In this document: piece by piece, positions 10,776-21,893 of the stretch | Layout: every line of letters begins with the position of its first letter | Position numbering within the stretch: the stretch's first letter is position 1 | NCBI GenBank assembly: GCA_026122225.1 | Contig: JANEZZ010001904.1 | Location: 186,001 to 250,000 of the forward strand | Reading direction: 5' to 3' | Source: Heloderma charlesbogerti | Taxonomy: Eukaryota > Chordata > Lepidosauria > Squamata > Helodermatidae | Length of the DNA: 64,000 nucleotides | Translations under genes and position numbers: made by a program | Notes under the pieces: generated by a model | Seen by the model: the letters and a program-made list of their open reading frames with translations, nothing else | Database searches by the model: none | What the model was told of the DNA's origin: nothing

Positions 10776-11158
10776 GTTGTTGTTTATTCGGTCAGTCGCT
10801 GCCAACTTTTCATGACTTCATGGACCAGCCCATGCCAGAGCTTCCTGTCGGCCGTCGCCACCCCCAGCTCCCCCAAGGTCAAGTCCATCACCTCCAGAAT
10901 ATCATCCATTCATCTTGCCCTTGGTCGGCCCCTCTTCCTTTTGCCTTCCACTTTCCCTAGCATCAGCATCTTCTTCAGGGTATCCTATCCTGTCTTCTCA
11001 TTATGTGGCCAAAGTACTTCAGTTTTGCCTTTAATATCATTCCCTCAAGTGAGCAGTCTGGCTTTATTTCCTAGAGTATGGATAGGTTTGATCTTCTTGC
11101 AGTCCAAGGCACTCTCAGAATTTTCCTCCAGCACCACAGTTCAAACTTGCTGAGTATA
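10776..11158 (-). mobile_element. BovB-like RTE LINE, diverged 3' fragment
   Basis: Read on the minus strand, this matches the layout of the BovB C-terminus and tail: CATGAAGTCATGAAAAGTTGGCAG..., preceded by the GGCAAAAGGAAGAGG and GGCCACATAATGAG blocks that encode the K-R-R-G-R and F-G-H-M-R-like stretch. It differs throughout from the two younger BovB copies in this window, so it is an older copy or a separate RTE subfamily. Confidence 0.75.
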
Positions 11159-12842
11159 GCCTAGCAAATAAAACAGCTGCTGTGGCCACTGTCCAGCAAA
11201 GCCATTAATACATCTTCAGTACTTAGCTGGAATATTCTCAAGGGAATGCATCTTGTGAAATGATTTTTAAATGATGTTTTAAGTGCTACGATATATTCTT
11301 CATAAGCATACCATTTCTTTCAACTGTAAGGATACAGAGCTGTAGAGTAATTTCATTGCTACTAGAGTTTAAGCTGGGTAATTAATAATAATAGCACTGA
11401 GATTTTGGAATAACCCAGCTGGCAATCTCAGTATGTCTCTCTATATAAAATAAAGATGTTCATATATGTGTAACTAATTTTATTTCTAACTGATAAGGAA
11501 AGGTCAATAAGGAATGGATGTACAGTCCATCTTCTATTATTTACATTGATGTTACTACGTTTATTCTTCTCCTGAAGTCTTCTTTCTTACACTTTGTTAA
11601 CTTCAAGCTTCTAGTCCTTACCATTAATTGCTTCAGTTGTCTGCCCCGGTGTTCATTCCCTGATTCCCCTTACAATTTGTTTTGCTCCCTTGATTCTTTC
11701 TGTATACATTCTTTCTCTTCTTAGCCCCCCCTTTTTAGGATGTCTGCCCCCGCACCCCAATTTTATTAGTCTTATTGAAACATTTCCCTCATGGGGAGAA
11801 AACACCTGAGGAAAAGCTGCAAATTCGCTCTTAATTTCTCAGTGAGCAAAAGATTGTAAGTCCTCCAAGCAATGATGGCGTTTATTTTTATATTCTTTAG
11901 TGATAATTATAATAGTATTTAACAGCACTTTGGGGGGACGGTTCCAAACTTTTCACATCCATTATCTGTGTAATCTTTACAACAGCCTTTGTAAAGAATG
12001 TTTGGTGTTTTCTCTATATTTCAAGTTCGGGAGTAAGGCTGAGAGAAATAGTGGCTTGACTAAGACCCACCTAGGGTCTTCATAGGTGTGGGTACTACAA
12101 CTACATATTTTAATCTAATCAACATAGAGCTGCAGCTGAAAATGGAATGCTCACCCCCATAATAAGTTGGATCATGTGCTCTGTGTCTTGACCTCATCAC
12201 ATAGTATATTTTCCTGTCTTCATCAATCAATGATGTAGAGTAGAGGCAGAGAAATACACAATATTTTAATGAAAACTGTTTTTAGCTGTTTTATGTTCAG
12301 TATGTTTTTTAAAAGAATGTTGTTGTTAAGTCACCTGGGGTCTTTTTTTAAAAAAGAAAGGTGTCTAATAAATTAAAATGATAAAGATGATAGTAATAAT
12401 GTAGGTGAAATTTCCTGTGGTGTACCTCAATGGGATCCACCTTTTCCCCGGCCTCCACCTCTGAAACTGAGAAACAACCCCCCCCCCAGAAACGCCTGCT
12501 TTCACCTGGATCAGTTGTTTCCACTGACACTCAAGCTTCAAGCCTTTCACTCTCTCTGGGTTCCAGAGAAACTCAATATGCCCAATTGGTTCTCTCAACC
12601 CACTACAGGAGAAGTAACAAGGAAATAGATTTAATAATGGTAGCGTAACAGCTCTATCAGCACATAGGAATCTGTATTTAAAATAAACAAATAAAGATTT
12701 ATTTAACACAAGAAGAGTTATACGTTATTATTATTAATCAATTCTTGGTCCTAACTTCCTTACCTACTCTACCCCTTCTAAAATCCTATACACACACCCC
12801 ACAAACTAGATGTTGCTTCCGCGATGAGTCATGATGCCTTTT
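11159..12842. other. No gene seen
   Basis: AT-rich DNA with a C run at 12478-12487. No conserved frame, RNA gene or clear repeat was recognised. Confidence 0.45.
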
Positions 12843-12854
12843 GTTGTTGTTCAG

Positions 12855-13103
12855 TCATGTCTGACCCTTCGTGACCCCATTGACCACAGCACGCCAGGCC
12901 TTCCTGTCCTGCGCTCTCTCCTGAAGTGTGCTCAAGTCCATATTCATTGCATCCGTGATGCTATCTAGCCATCTCATCCTCTGCCGTCCCCTTCTCCTTT
13001 TGCCTTCAGTCTTTCCCAGCATCAGGGTCTTTTCCAGGGACTTTTCTCTTCGCATTAGATGGCCAAAATATTTGAGCTTCATTGTCAGTAACTGTCGTTC
13101 CAA
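12855..13103 (-). pseudogene. BovB C-terminal domain remnant
   Basis: An 82-residue open stretch with the conserved RTE C-terminal block: LKYFGHLMRREKSLE, GKRRRGRQRMRWLDS and the AQDRKAWRAVV ending. It ends inside the LINE 3' region. Frame breaks upstream separate it from the reverse-transcriptase pieces, so it is not translated as part of a working protein. Confidence 0.85.
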
Positions 13104-13193
13104 TGAGCACTCAGGGTTGATTTCCTTTAGGATGGATTGATTTGACCTCTTTGCAGTCCATGGGACTTGTAAGAGTCTTCTCCAGCACCACAG

Positions 13194-13961
13194 TTAGAAG
13201 GCATCAATTCTTCGGCGCTCAGCCTTCCTTATAGTCCAGCTCTCACAGCCATACGTTGCTACTGGAAAAACCATAGCTTTGATTATACGAACCTTTGTCG
13301 GCAAGGTGATGTCTCTGCTTCTTACTATGCTGTCTAGGTTTGCCATAGCTTTCCTCCCAAGGAGCAAGCGTCTTTTAATTTCATGGCTACAGTCACCATC
13401 TGCGGTGATCTTGGAGCTCAAGAAAATAAAATCTGTCACTGCTTCCATTTCTTCCCCTTCTCTATGCCAGGAAGTGATGGGGCCAGATGCCACGATCTTC
13501 ATTTTTTTAATGTTGAGTTTCAAACCAGCTTTTGCACTCTCCACTTTCACCCTCAACAAGAGGCTCTTTAGATCCTCTTCGCTTTCTGCCATTAGGGTGG
13601 TATCGTTTGCGCATCTGAGGTTGTTGATAATTCCCCCAGCAATCTTAATTCTGACCTGTGATTCATCCAACCCGGCGTTTCTCATGATGCACTCTGCATA
13701 TAAATTAAATAAGCAGGGTGACAATATACAGCCTTGTCATACTCCATTCCCAATTTTGAACCAATCGGTTGTTCCATGTCCGGTTCTTACTGTTGCTTCT
13801 TGACCCTTGTACAGGTTTCTCAGGAGACAGGTAAGGTGGTCTGGTACTCCCATCTCATTGAGAATTTGCCACAGTTTGTTGTGATCCACACAATCAAAGG
13901 CTTTAGCATAGTCAATGAAGCAGAAATAGACGTTTTTCTGGAATTCTCTTGCTTTCTCCAT
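13194..13961 (-). pseudogene. BovB reverse transcriptase remnant with mutated active site
   Basis: Two frames separated by a break near 13725-13737. The first (13737-13961) carries motif A, FIDYAKAFDCVDHNKLW. The second (13194-13724) carries SPCLFNLYAECIMRN, then LRCANDTTLMAES where YADD is expected, then KMKIVASGP and ATYGCESWTIRKAERRRI. Loss of the tyrosine and the first aspartate of YADD would abolish catalysis. Compare the younger 3' copy at 25767-26275. Confidence 0.88.
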
Positions 13962-14036
13962 GATCCAGCGAATGTTGGCGATTTGATCTCTAGTTCCTCT
14001 GCCTCTTCGAAACCCAGCTTGTACTTCTGGTAGTTC

Positions 14037-14552
14037 TCAGTTCTCATACTGCTGAAGCCTAGCTTGTAGGATTTTGAGCATCACCTTGCTGGCATGTGAA
14101 ATGAACGCAATTGTATGGTAGTTAAAAAAAAAACCCTTCTTTGGAATTGGAATGTAAACTGACCTTTTCCAGTCTTGTGGCCACTGTTGAGTGTTCCAAA
14201 TGTGTTCGCATATTGAGTGCAGCACTTTAACAGGATCATCTTTTAGGATCTTAAATAGCTCAGCTGGAATACTCTCATCTCCGCTAGCTTTGTTGTTAAT
14301 AATGCTTCCTAAGGCCCACTTGACTTCACTTTCTAGGATGTCTGGCTCAAGTTCAGTGACCGCACTATCATGGCTCTCAGGGACATTAAGAGCTTTCCTG
14401 TATAGTTCTTCTGTGTATTCTTGCCACCTCACCTTATTCTCATCTGCTTCTGTTAGGTCCCTGCCTTCTTTGTCCTTTATCATGCCTGTCTTTGCACAAA
14501 ATGTTCCCTTGATATCTCCGATTTTCTTGAAGAGATTTCTAGTCTTTCCCAT
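14037..14552 (-). pseudogene. BovB linker and reverse transcriptase N-terminal remnant
   Basis: A 171-residue open stretch. It includes EVKWALGSIINNKASGDES and IWNTQQWPQDWKRSVYIPIPKKG, the pre-palm region of RTE polymerases. A run of nine A residues on this strand at about 14128-14136 appears to have disrupted the following conserved region. It lies directly upstream of the palm remnant. Confidence 0.85.
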
Positions 14553-14681
14553 TCTCTTGTTTTCTTCGATTTCTTTGCATTGTTCATTTAAAAAGGCCTT
14601 CTTGTCTCTCCTTGCTATTCTCTGGAACTCTGCATTCAGTTGGGTATATCTTCCCCTTTCTCCCTTGCTTTTCGCTTCCCT

Positions 14682-15600
14682 TCATTCCTCAGCTACTTGT
14701 AAAGCCTCATCAGACAGCCACTTGGCTTTCTTGCATTTCTTTTTCTTTGGGATGGATTGAGTTGCTGCCTCCTGAACAATGTTACAGACCTCCGTCCATA
14801 GTTCCTCAGGCACTCTGTCTATCAGGTCTAATCCCTTAAATCTATTCCTCACCTCCACTGTATATTCAGAAGGGATATGATTTAGGTCATACCTGAATGG
14901 TTTAGTGGTTTTCCCTACGTTCTTCAATCTAAGCCGTAATTTTGTGATAAGAAGCTCATGATCTGAGCCACAGTCAGCTCCAGGTCTTGTTTTGACTGAC
15001 TGTATAGAGCTTCTCCATCTCTGGCTGCAAAGGACATAATCAATCTGATTTCGGTATTGAAATCTGGTGATGTCCATGTGTAGAGTCGCCTCTTGTGCTG
15101 TTGGAAAAGAGTGTTTGCTATGATCAGCGTGTTCTCTTGGCAAAACTCTATTAGCCTTTGTCCTGCTTCATTTTGTATACCAAGGCCATGCTTGCCTGTT
15201 ATCCCGGTGATTTCTTGACTTCCTACTTTAGCATTCCAATCCCCTATGATGAAAAGGACATCTTTTTTTGGTGTTAGTTCTAGAAGGTGTTGTAGGTCTT
15301 CATAGAACCGATCAACCTCAGCTTCTTTGGCCTCAGTGACTGGGGCATAGACTTGAATTACTGTGATGTTGAATGGTTTGCCTTGGATTCATACTGAAAT
15401 CATTCTGTCATTTTTGAGATTGTACCCCAGTACTGCTTTTCCCACCCTTTTGTTTACTATGAGTGCTACTCCATTTCTTCTAAGGGATTCTTGCCCACAG
15501 TAGTAGATATAAATGGCCTTTAGAGATCCTATATGTTCACTGTGTCTCTGAATACTGGATGCTGGAGACAAACAGCAGGAGATGGCAATTACTTTCATTC
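14682..15600 (-). pseudogene. BovB APE-type endonuclease remnant
   Basis: Two open pieces, 15389-15598 and 14682-15143, joined by degenerate sequence. The C-terminal SDH motif of AP-like endonucleases is kept (GSDHELLITKLR), as is the upstream RNQIDYVLCSQRW. The N-terminal catalytic part is missing because the element is 5'-truncated near 15600, next to a SINE-like segment. Confidence 0.82.
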
Positions 15601-15725
15601 ATGCCCTGCTTGTGAGCTCCCTAGAGACATCTGGCTGGTTGCTGTTGGAAACAGTATGCTAGACTAGCTGGGTCTTAGTCTGATCTGGCAAGACAGTTCT
15701 TATATTGGAGCCTTGCGTGCCCATC
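15601..15725 (+). mobile_element. Diverged SINE 3' segment
   Basis: GCTCCCTAGAGACATCTGGC, GTTGCTGTTGGAAACAGTATGCTAGACTA and GGTCTTAGTCTGATCTGGCA follow the same order as the better-kept copy at 56536-56641. The tRNA-like head is missing. Confidence 0.55.
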
Positions 15726-17519
15726 TGCCATATCTGCCAATGGGAACATTGAGCACATGTCCATAGTAGTCCTCGTAGAGAGCAATCTCAAATACAATTG
15801 TATTATTTTGAGAGCAAAGGAGCAGCAAAGAATTGGTGTTATGGCTGTGTGATGCGCTGTATGTTTTATTAAAAGGAATTGTATTTTCATCCATAAACCA
15901 ATGTGCATACAAGCAGCCAGCTTTCCTTTATGAACCATCAGAGTGTACTTAGAGAGTGCAATTCGCAAATTTGTACAATTCTTATTTGTTGCCCCTCAGT
16001 GATTACAGCCTCTTTTCTGTACCGGAGCAATTTTATTAAGCACTTTAGCTATTATGGCAGAGAAATAAATATGTATACTCAATTACTACAGTAATGAGTT
16101 GGGGGCACAGTTTCTAGCTTTAAAGTGTTTTAATAAAATGAAAATTTATTAGCACTCATGTAATGACACTTCTTTTACAGTGTCCACTCTGGAAAGCACT
16201 GTAAAAATGGAGGAAAACAAAGAGCAGGGCAGCTTGGCAGCTGTGGGTTTTCTTTAAGCAAAGTCTACAATTAAATTAATCTGCATATATCATACTTTTT
16301 ACAGAGCTTGAATTCACAGCCATGCATAAATAATTGTTGAGTCTTTTCACATTATCCTGGCTTTTGTATTCATGGTTCTATAACTTGAGGTCTATTTTCA
16401 AGATCATTGAAATCTCAGTGGAAGCCAGAGACCATGTCACATGTTACTAATGATAGATGAACCTGCCCAAGCCTAATTCTGAGTGGGCCATATTAAAATG
16501 AATTATTCTAAAATAATTCTAAAACAATTTGTTTTCATCTGGCTCCTGTTCTGATCTAGATCCTGCCACGCCCATTGCCATTATGAACATGTTAAGACCT
16601 AGAGGTCTTCCCACCATCAACTTCCATTGCCAACCCTACCCATTGCATCCTTCTTCCTTTTCCAAACCTTACTGAGATGAGGGGATTTGACAAGGAGGGC
16701 TTGGGTCAACCCTAAACCTCAGGTCTGAGCATCAGATATTGACAGGAACATGTGTGGGAACATTCATTGTTGCTGATAATTTACCATGCTTCCTGGAGCT
16801 AATGACCACTACTGTGCATGCTCACAGCAGCATCCAGGCCTTAATCCTGAGGTCTACATTTGCCATGACAATGCCCTGCCATGCTCGTAGCAAATGTAAG
16901 TTCTGGATAACTTTGATAGGATGAAGGGGGGGACAACAAAGAGGGCTTGCAGCTAGGAGGGCAAAATGGGCCAATTTTGATTTGGTTTGGAATTTGGAGT
17001 GCTGTGGACCTGATTTGAAGTGAGGCATATACATCATCAAGGGTTTCAGACCCATGAAATTTGATGTTTCAACTCCCATTTTCCAAGTCCCACCGCATCA
17101 TTACACATTATATTTTCTAAGATGATTTAAATGCCCACCTGAATGTGTAGAATTATGTGAAACTAACCGACACATATTCATATTCTGAGCCAGTGGCCTT
17201 AAATAAGATACATGCAACTTGGACTTGATGTGTTGCCTTAACTGTTTTACAGGATTTGTTTTACAGGATTGAAAAACTTGCTGTCCATCTGATGTCAATG
17301 CCCAGGTAGCAGGATTCCTAGAATTAACAATACAAGGATGAGTGACATATATAGGAAGAAAAACTTTACATAGATTTAATGGCACATGGGATGCCTTCTG
17401 GGAGTGCTTTCCTTAAAATAATATTACATCTAAAGAGCAGCTGCTATGACCTGGTATCCAATTTGATTCTTTACCCAACAGATTCACAACAATTCATCCA
17501 CCATCCCCTCCTTCCCACC
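15726..17519. other. No gene seen
   Basis: No recognisable exon, RNA gene or repeat; ordinary intergenic or intronic composition. Confidence 0.4.
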
Positions 17520-17567
17520 TCTTGTTTCCCTTCATCTATCTTGTTTCCTTTCTTCTTGCTTTCCTAG

Positions 17568-17788
17568 ATGAAAACAGAAGTCTGAACTTTGAGCGACTCC
17601 ACCGAAGTGCAAGCCTGCAAGAGCAGGAACATTTTTTATTAGAAGCCTCTTTTCTTCCTAAAAGTTTGACTCCACATAAAGGGATTCATATACCTGTGTT
17701 TCAAAATGTGTAGCTTTTGTTCTAATTTTATTTTTTTAATTAATCTTCTTTGTTTCTGTTATTATTGATAATGACAAATCTTAATAAA
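17568..17788 (+). other. Candidate 3'-terminal exon (weak)
   Basis: A long pyrimidine tract (17511-17565) ends in TTCCTAG at 17561-17567. An open frame follows that does not need its own ATG: it starts with a split codon at 17568 and reads 48 residues (including NFERLHRSASLQEQEHF) to TAG at 17711-17713. AATAAA follows at 17783-17788. The order acceptor, short charged frame, stop and poly(A) signal fits the last exon of a host gene, but I do not recognise the protein and such patterns can occur by chance. Confidence 0.2.
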
Positions 17789-17941
17789 CTACTGAGAAAA
17801 ACATGAATATCACACAGGTACACTTGTCAGAGAGTCAGGATTGGCTGTGGTTCCCTGTTAAGGGCACAACTAGACTAGGTAATCACTGATTTGTTGTTGA
17901 GAAAGGCAACCCCACACACAGCTCCTCCAGTTCTCTTTGAA

Positions 17942-18100
17942 ACATAGAATCATATAGAATTATAGGGTTGGAAGGGTCCTACAAGACCATCAAGTCCAAC
18001 CCCCTGCTCAATGCAGGAAGCCTGATTCCCAGGTGATCTCCCACCCAAGGCCTGACCCTGCTTAGCTTCCAAGATCAGACGAAATCAGGCACATCCAGCC
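17942..18100 (-). mobile_element. 5S rRNA-headed SINE with a CR1-like 3' end
   Basis: On the minus strand the segment opens with 5S rRNA sequence (TCGTCTGATCTTGGAAGC, TAAGCAGGGTCAGGCC, GGTGGGAGATCACCTGGGAA; about 18024-18090), that is, most of the internal pol III promoter. It then runs into CTGCATTGAGCAGGGGGTTGG and finishes with AATTCTATATGATTCTATG, which resembles the terminal repeats of CR1 LINEs. The 5S part lacks about a dozen bases in the GGTTAGTACTTGGA region. It is a retroposed composite, not a functional 5S gene. Confidence 0.75.
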
Positions 18101-18711
18101 CTTTGTGCCATGGCATTATCACAGTATGTGTTTCTGTGCCCCCTCCCTCTGGCATCCAATAATGGAGAGTGGGAGAGGTGAAATAGCAGAGTGGGAGAAG
18201 GGAAACACACATTATAATGTTACATTATGACTTCCAGAGAGTCACCTTTATTGGGAGAAGGAAGGAAGTGGATGTGAGGTTGCTGTTTTCACCTGCCAGA
18301 GTGTATGCTTCATGACAAACCTGCCTAAAATAATTGCTCAGTTCTAAGGACCAAGAAGTGATTTTAATTGTGTGAAGGCAATTAACATGAACATTTTTTG
18401 TTATGTAAATAATCACGGGGAAGCCTAAGCAGCCTTGAGACCATGGAGGTGGGGTGGGGAGGGGAAATTGTACTATTTCTCTCCCTGACATGGTTCTCAC
18501 AAAAATTGCTTCTCTGAAGCTGCTGTTTGAATTTCAAGGGAAGCCTTAATTGCATGAATGCAATTAACATCACATTGCATTTGGCCCTAAGTTTGATTTG
18601 AACCAGTCCATTCTAGACCTCACTGTGCTTACCCTTGTCTGTAAGGCCAGCTATGCTAGTATGTGAGTTAAGGGAAGCTTAAACAGAGAGAAGAGGAACA
18701 TTATAGCATTG
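18101..18711. other. No gene seen
   Basis: Ordinary sequence. The phrase GTGAAGGCAATTAACAT (18374-18390) is echoed by TGAATGCAATTAACAT (18555-18570), a small local repeat. No coding evidence. Confidence 0.4.
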
Positions 18712-18719
18712 CTTATTGC

Positions 18720-20531
18720 TAGGGATGTACGAAGGTCACTTACCTTTTCGCAAATTGTGTTTGCGGTGTGGGGGGGAGGCGCTCCATCCTTCCCCCTGGA
18801 ATCCTCAACGGGGGGGAGGAGATCTGGTCCTCCCACCCAGAATCCAGGTCAATCCGCAGGCGGAGTTCTGGCCGCGGACGGGCTGATGTGGACGCAAATG
18901 GTGGCCGCTGTAGTGGCCGCCATTTGCGTCCAGCCAGGCAGCCGTGATAGGCTACATAAGTATTTACGTAGCCTATCACAGCTGGGCAAAAACAACAACA
19001 ACAAAAACAGCATATGCAAATGGCGGTGGCTATGGCGGCCGCCATTTGCATTCCCTATTTTTCGCCGTTTTAGTCTACGTAAATATTTACATAGGCTATT
19101 ACTGCGAAAAAAAGGGGAACTAGGGGTGGACGAAAGTCCCTTACCTGTCGTCAAAGGCCGTTCGCGGTGGGGGGGAGCGCTTCGCTGCTCCCCCCGCGAA
19201 GTTCAGGCCAGGGGGGGGAGGCTTCCCGCCTCGCCCGGCTGAAATTCAGGCCGGGGGGGAGGCTTCCCACCTCGCCCGGCCGAAATTCAGGCCGGGGAGG
19301 AGGCTTCCCGCCTCGCCCGGCCACGAACGCGAAAGTAAAAAAACCAAAAAAAAACGCCCCCTGATAGGCTACGTGACGATTCACGTAGCCTATCACGGCT
19401 AGATCTGCAAAGTCAGCCGTGATAGGCTACGTGAATTGTCACGTAGCCTATCACGGGTGACTTTAAAAAAAAAAAAAAAAAAAGCGCGTACGCGAATGGC
19501 GGCCCCCATAGGGAGCCGCCATTCGCGTTCCTTATTTAGTGGCTGTAGTCTATGTAAATGTTTACGGAGACTACGGCGAAAATAAGGGCAAAGCAAATAG
19601 CATTGCCCTTATTTTCACCGTAGTCTACGTAAACATTTACGTAGACTACAGCCACCAAATAAGGAACGGGAATGGCGGCTCCCTATGGGGGCCGCCATTA
19701 TCCGTACACTCTTTTTTTTTTTTTTTTAAAGTCACCCGTGATAGGCTACGTGACGATTCACGTAGCCTATCATGGCTGACTTTGCAAATCTAGCCGTGAT
19801 AGGCAACGTGAATTGTCACGTAGCCTATCAGGGGAAGTTGTTGTTTTTTTTTCTTTCATTACAATGGCGGCGGCGGCAGCCGGTCGAAAGACCAGCTGCC
19901 GCTCCCGCCTCGCTCTAACACCTGCCGAACCGCCAGCTGGACCAGCCACCGGGAGGGACATTTGCAAAAGGTAAGTCCCGTCCCGGGGGGAGTGCGGGGG
20001 GCGGGGGGGTGCGGAGGATTTCTCTCCGAAACTTGTTCGGGGGGCCGAACGCGTTGGCGCTCGGCCCCCCAAAGTTTCGGGGAGAAATTCTCTGCCATCC
20101 CTAAGGGGAACGCAAATAGAGTAGTGGGCGCTATTTGCGTTCCTTTTTTCCCACCGTAATAGCCTATGTAAATATTTATGTAGACTAAAATGGCAAAAAA
20201 TAGGGAATACAAATGGCGGCCGCCGTAGCCGCCGCCATTTGCGTACGCCGTTGTTTTTTTTTTGCTTGGCTTGCCGTGATAGACTACACAAATACTTACG
20301 TAGCCTATCATGGCAAAGACCAGGATGACAATGGCAGCCGTGGCAGCCGGTTGAAAGACCAGCCGCCACAGCCGGACACGCCGCCATCTGGAACATCCAC
20401 CCCAGGTAAGCCTCGTCCCGGGGAGAATCCACGGGGGGGGAGGCAGGCTGTTCCGCCACGGATTTCAGGGGGCCAAATGCCAGTGCATTCAGCCTCACTG
20501 AAATCCGTGGCGGAATTCTCTGCCATCCCTA
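18720..20531 (+). mobile_element. TAGG-palindrome hAT-like element, type A, interrupted by a type B copy
   Basis: The outer element runs TAGGGATGTACG...GCCATCCCTA, flanked by CTTATTGC (18712-18719) and CTTATTAC (20532-20539), a 7-of-8 duplication. Its own sequence is 18720-19120 plus 20112-20531, about 820 bp. It holds the reversed donor ACTTACC near 18737, a P palindrome near 18942-18982, R palindromes around 19071-19100 and 20158-20190, a second P near 20274-20313, and the right donor GGTAAGC near 20405. The nested copy at 19121-20103 is described separately. Confidence 0.92.
19121..20103 (+). mobile_element. TAGG-palindrome hAT-like element, type B, nested in a type A copy
   Basis: This 983-bp copy sits inside the preceding element with an exact 8-bp duplication AGGGGAAC (19113-19120 and 20104-20111), which proves the order of insertion. 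It has the type B left end with three G-rich 41-42 bp units, paired P palindromes with CGATTCACG-type cores, a Q-R-Q block (19490-19710), the GGTCGAAAGACC hairpin, a GGTAAGT donor near 19972 and the R2 hairpin. Confidence 0.95.
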
Positions 20532-20603
20532 CTTATTACAGCCTGAACAGTATGTAATAGTAATTTTTTTAAGAGACAATACCAACCCTTAGACACTTTA
20601 TAT

Positions 20604-21398
20604 TAGGGATGTACGAAAATTCTGCCACGGATCTCGGGGAGGCCGAATGCCAGTGCATTCGGCCCCCCAAAATCGGTGGCAGAATGGCCTGCCCCCCTGC
20701 CCTCCCGGGACGAGACTTAACTCGGGCGGATCTTCCTGGCAGCGGCGGCTCCGGCGGTGGATCCAGCGGCGGTTTGGCAGCGGCGGCTGCGGCGGCCGGT
20801 CTTCCGACCAGCTGCCGCCGCCACCATTTCCAGTTTAAAAAAAAAAATGTGATAGGCTACGTAAAGATTTATGTAGCCTATCATGGCTAGGTTTTTTAAA
20901 AAAACCATGATAGGCTACGTAAATGTTTATGTAGCCTTTCATGTCTGACTTTAAAAAACAAAAAAACAAAAAACGCGCGTACGCAAATGGCGGCAGCCAT
21001 GGCCACCGCCATTTGCGTTCCTTATTTTGGCACGTCTTAGTCTACGTAAACATTTACGTAGACTAAGATGGTGAAAATAAGGGGAACACAAATAGCGTAG
21101 CGTCCGCCGCCATTTGCGTACACGCATTGTTGTTGTTTTTTTAAGTCAGCCGTGATAGGCTACGTAAACATTTACGTACCCTATCATGGCTGACTGCAGG
21201 GACACAAACCTGCAGCAAAACAGCAAACAAGACTGCAGGGCCGCCACCATTTGCGTCCCTGCTAGCCAGCGGCCGGATGTCCGGCTGAGAATCCCTGCGG
21301 AGCACAGCTGGCCGGCCAGGATTCCGGCGGGGGGAGGAACTCCTCCCCCCCACCATAAACATAATCCGCGAAAGGTAAGTGCCTTTTGTACATCCCTA
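20604..21398 (-). mobile_element. TAGG-palindrome hAT-like element, type A, inverted
   Basis: The left terminus is a hybrid: it starts TAGGGATGTACGAAAATTC, with left-end-like first bases running into the R1 sequence TCTGCCACGGATCTC. The right terminus is a normal left end, GGTAAGTGCCTTTTGTACATCCCTA. Inside are P, Q and R modules. The R-end donor is changed to ACTTAAC near 20715. There is no target duplication (CTTTATAT versus AAGGTGAG). Confidence 0.85.
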
Positions 21399-21473
21399 AA
21401 GGTGAGCGCAAGAGGAGGAGGGAGTGTGCTTTGGCAAATAGGAACCCTCAGCCAGAGCTGATGCTAGGAGTCT

Positions 21474-21540
21474 CCAATCAGAGCGAGCCTTGGAGGAAGG
21501 GGGTATATACTTGGGCAAAAGGCTGCGTTCAGTCATTGTG
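21474..21540 (+). promoter_or_regulatory. Candidate pol II promoter: CCAAT, TATA, initiator
   Basis: CCAATCA at 21474-21480, GGTATATAC with TATATA at 21504-21509, and TTCAGTC at 21529-21535 about 25 bp downstream are spaced like a TATA promoter. It could be an LTR promoter or a chance match. I see no primer-binding site or paired LTR, and the adjacent open frame is on the other strand. Confidence 0.22.
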
Positions 21541-21668
21541 CTAGCTGTGTCTTTGGGACAGAAGGTTGGTGTGGGTAGATGATCGTGTGTGCATATGTGC
21601 ATTCCAAGGAGTTGTTCCTTCAATTTATTCAATTTTGATCACCATTAGGCTTTCTTCAGAATTAGAAT

Positions 21669-21893
21669 TTAAATTAAAAGGAAACAGCTTGGTTGTACTG
21701 GGAACGTTCCCTTCCCTCGCTCCTTGATCGTCCGTCCCCATTGGGATGCTGTCTTTTGGAGCACCTCTTCCAGCTGCTTTATCCTATATCTTTGTACCTC
21801 CAACTCGTTTGTTATTTGTATGTGATTAGTTTCTATCTCTCCTTTCCATATTTTTTCAAACCAACATAGCTTTTCCTTGCAAATTGCTGCCAT
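21669..21893 (-). other. Unidentified open frame with coiled-coil-like segment
   Basis: Seventy-four codons that read like real protein: ITNELEVQRYRIKQLEEVLQ has heptad-like spacing of I/L/V, preceded by CWFEKIWKGEIE. The frame opens at ATG 21893 with a good purine context but has no visible splice signals or partner domains. It might be a fragment of a retrotransposon structural protein or a chance frame. I cannot name a family. Confidence 0.2.

Larger units (their letters stand above)
12843..15600 (-). mobile_element. RTE-BovB LINE, 5'-truncated and inactive
   Basis: A 2.76-kb minus-strand copy. Its 3' end lies at 12843 with the CAACAACAA-type tail, and the 5' end is lost near 15600. From N to C it carries endonuclease remnants (GSDHELLITKLRL near 14970-15010), the palm (FIDYAKAFDCVDH near 13880-13925; SPCLFNLYAE near 13690-13720) and the C-terminal block LKYFGHLMRREKSLE near 13020-13080. 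Several frame breaks separate these pieces, and the catalytic YADD reads CAND (LRCANDTTLMAES). BovB is typical of squamates and is the likely partner LINE of Sauria SINEs. Confidence 0.93.

Noticed and set aside
18024..18090. Functional 5S rRNA gene
   Set aside because: It lacks the 5' and 3' stems and part of the loop E region, and is fused to a CR1-like tail. It is a retroposed fragment.
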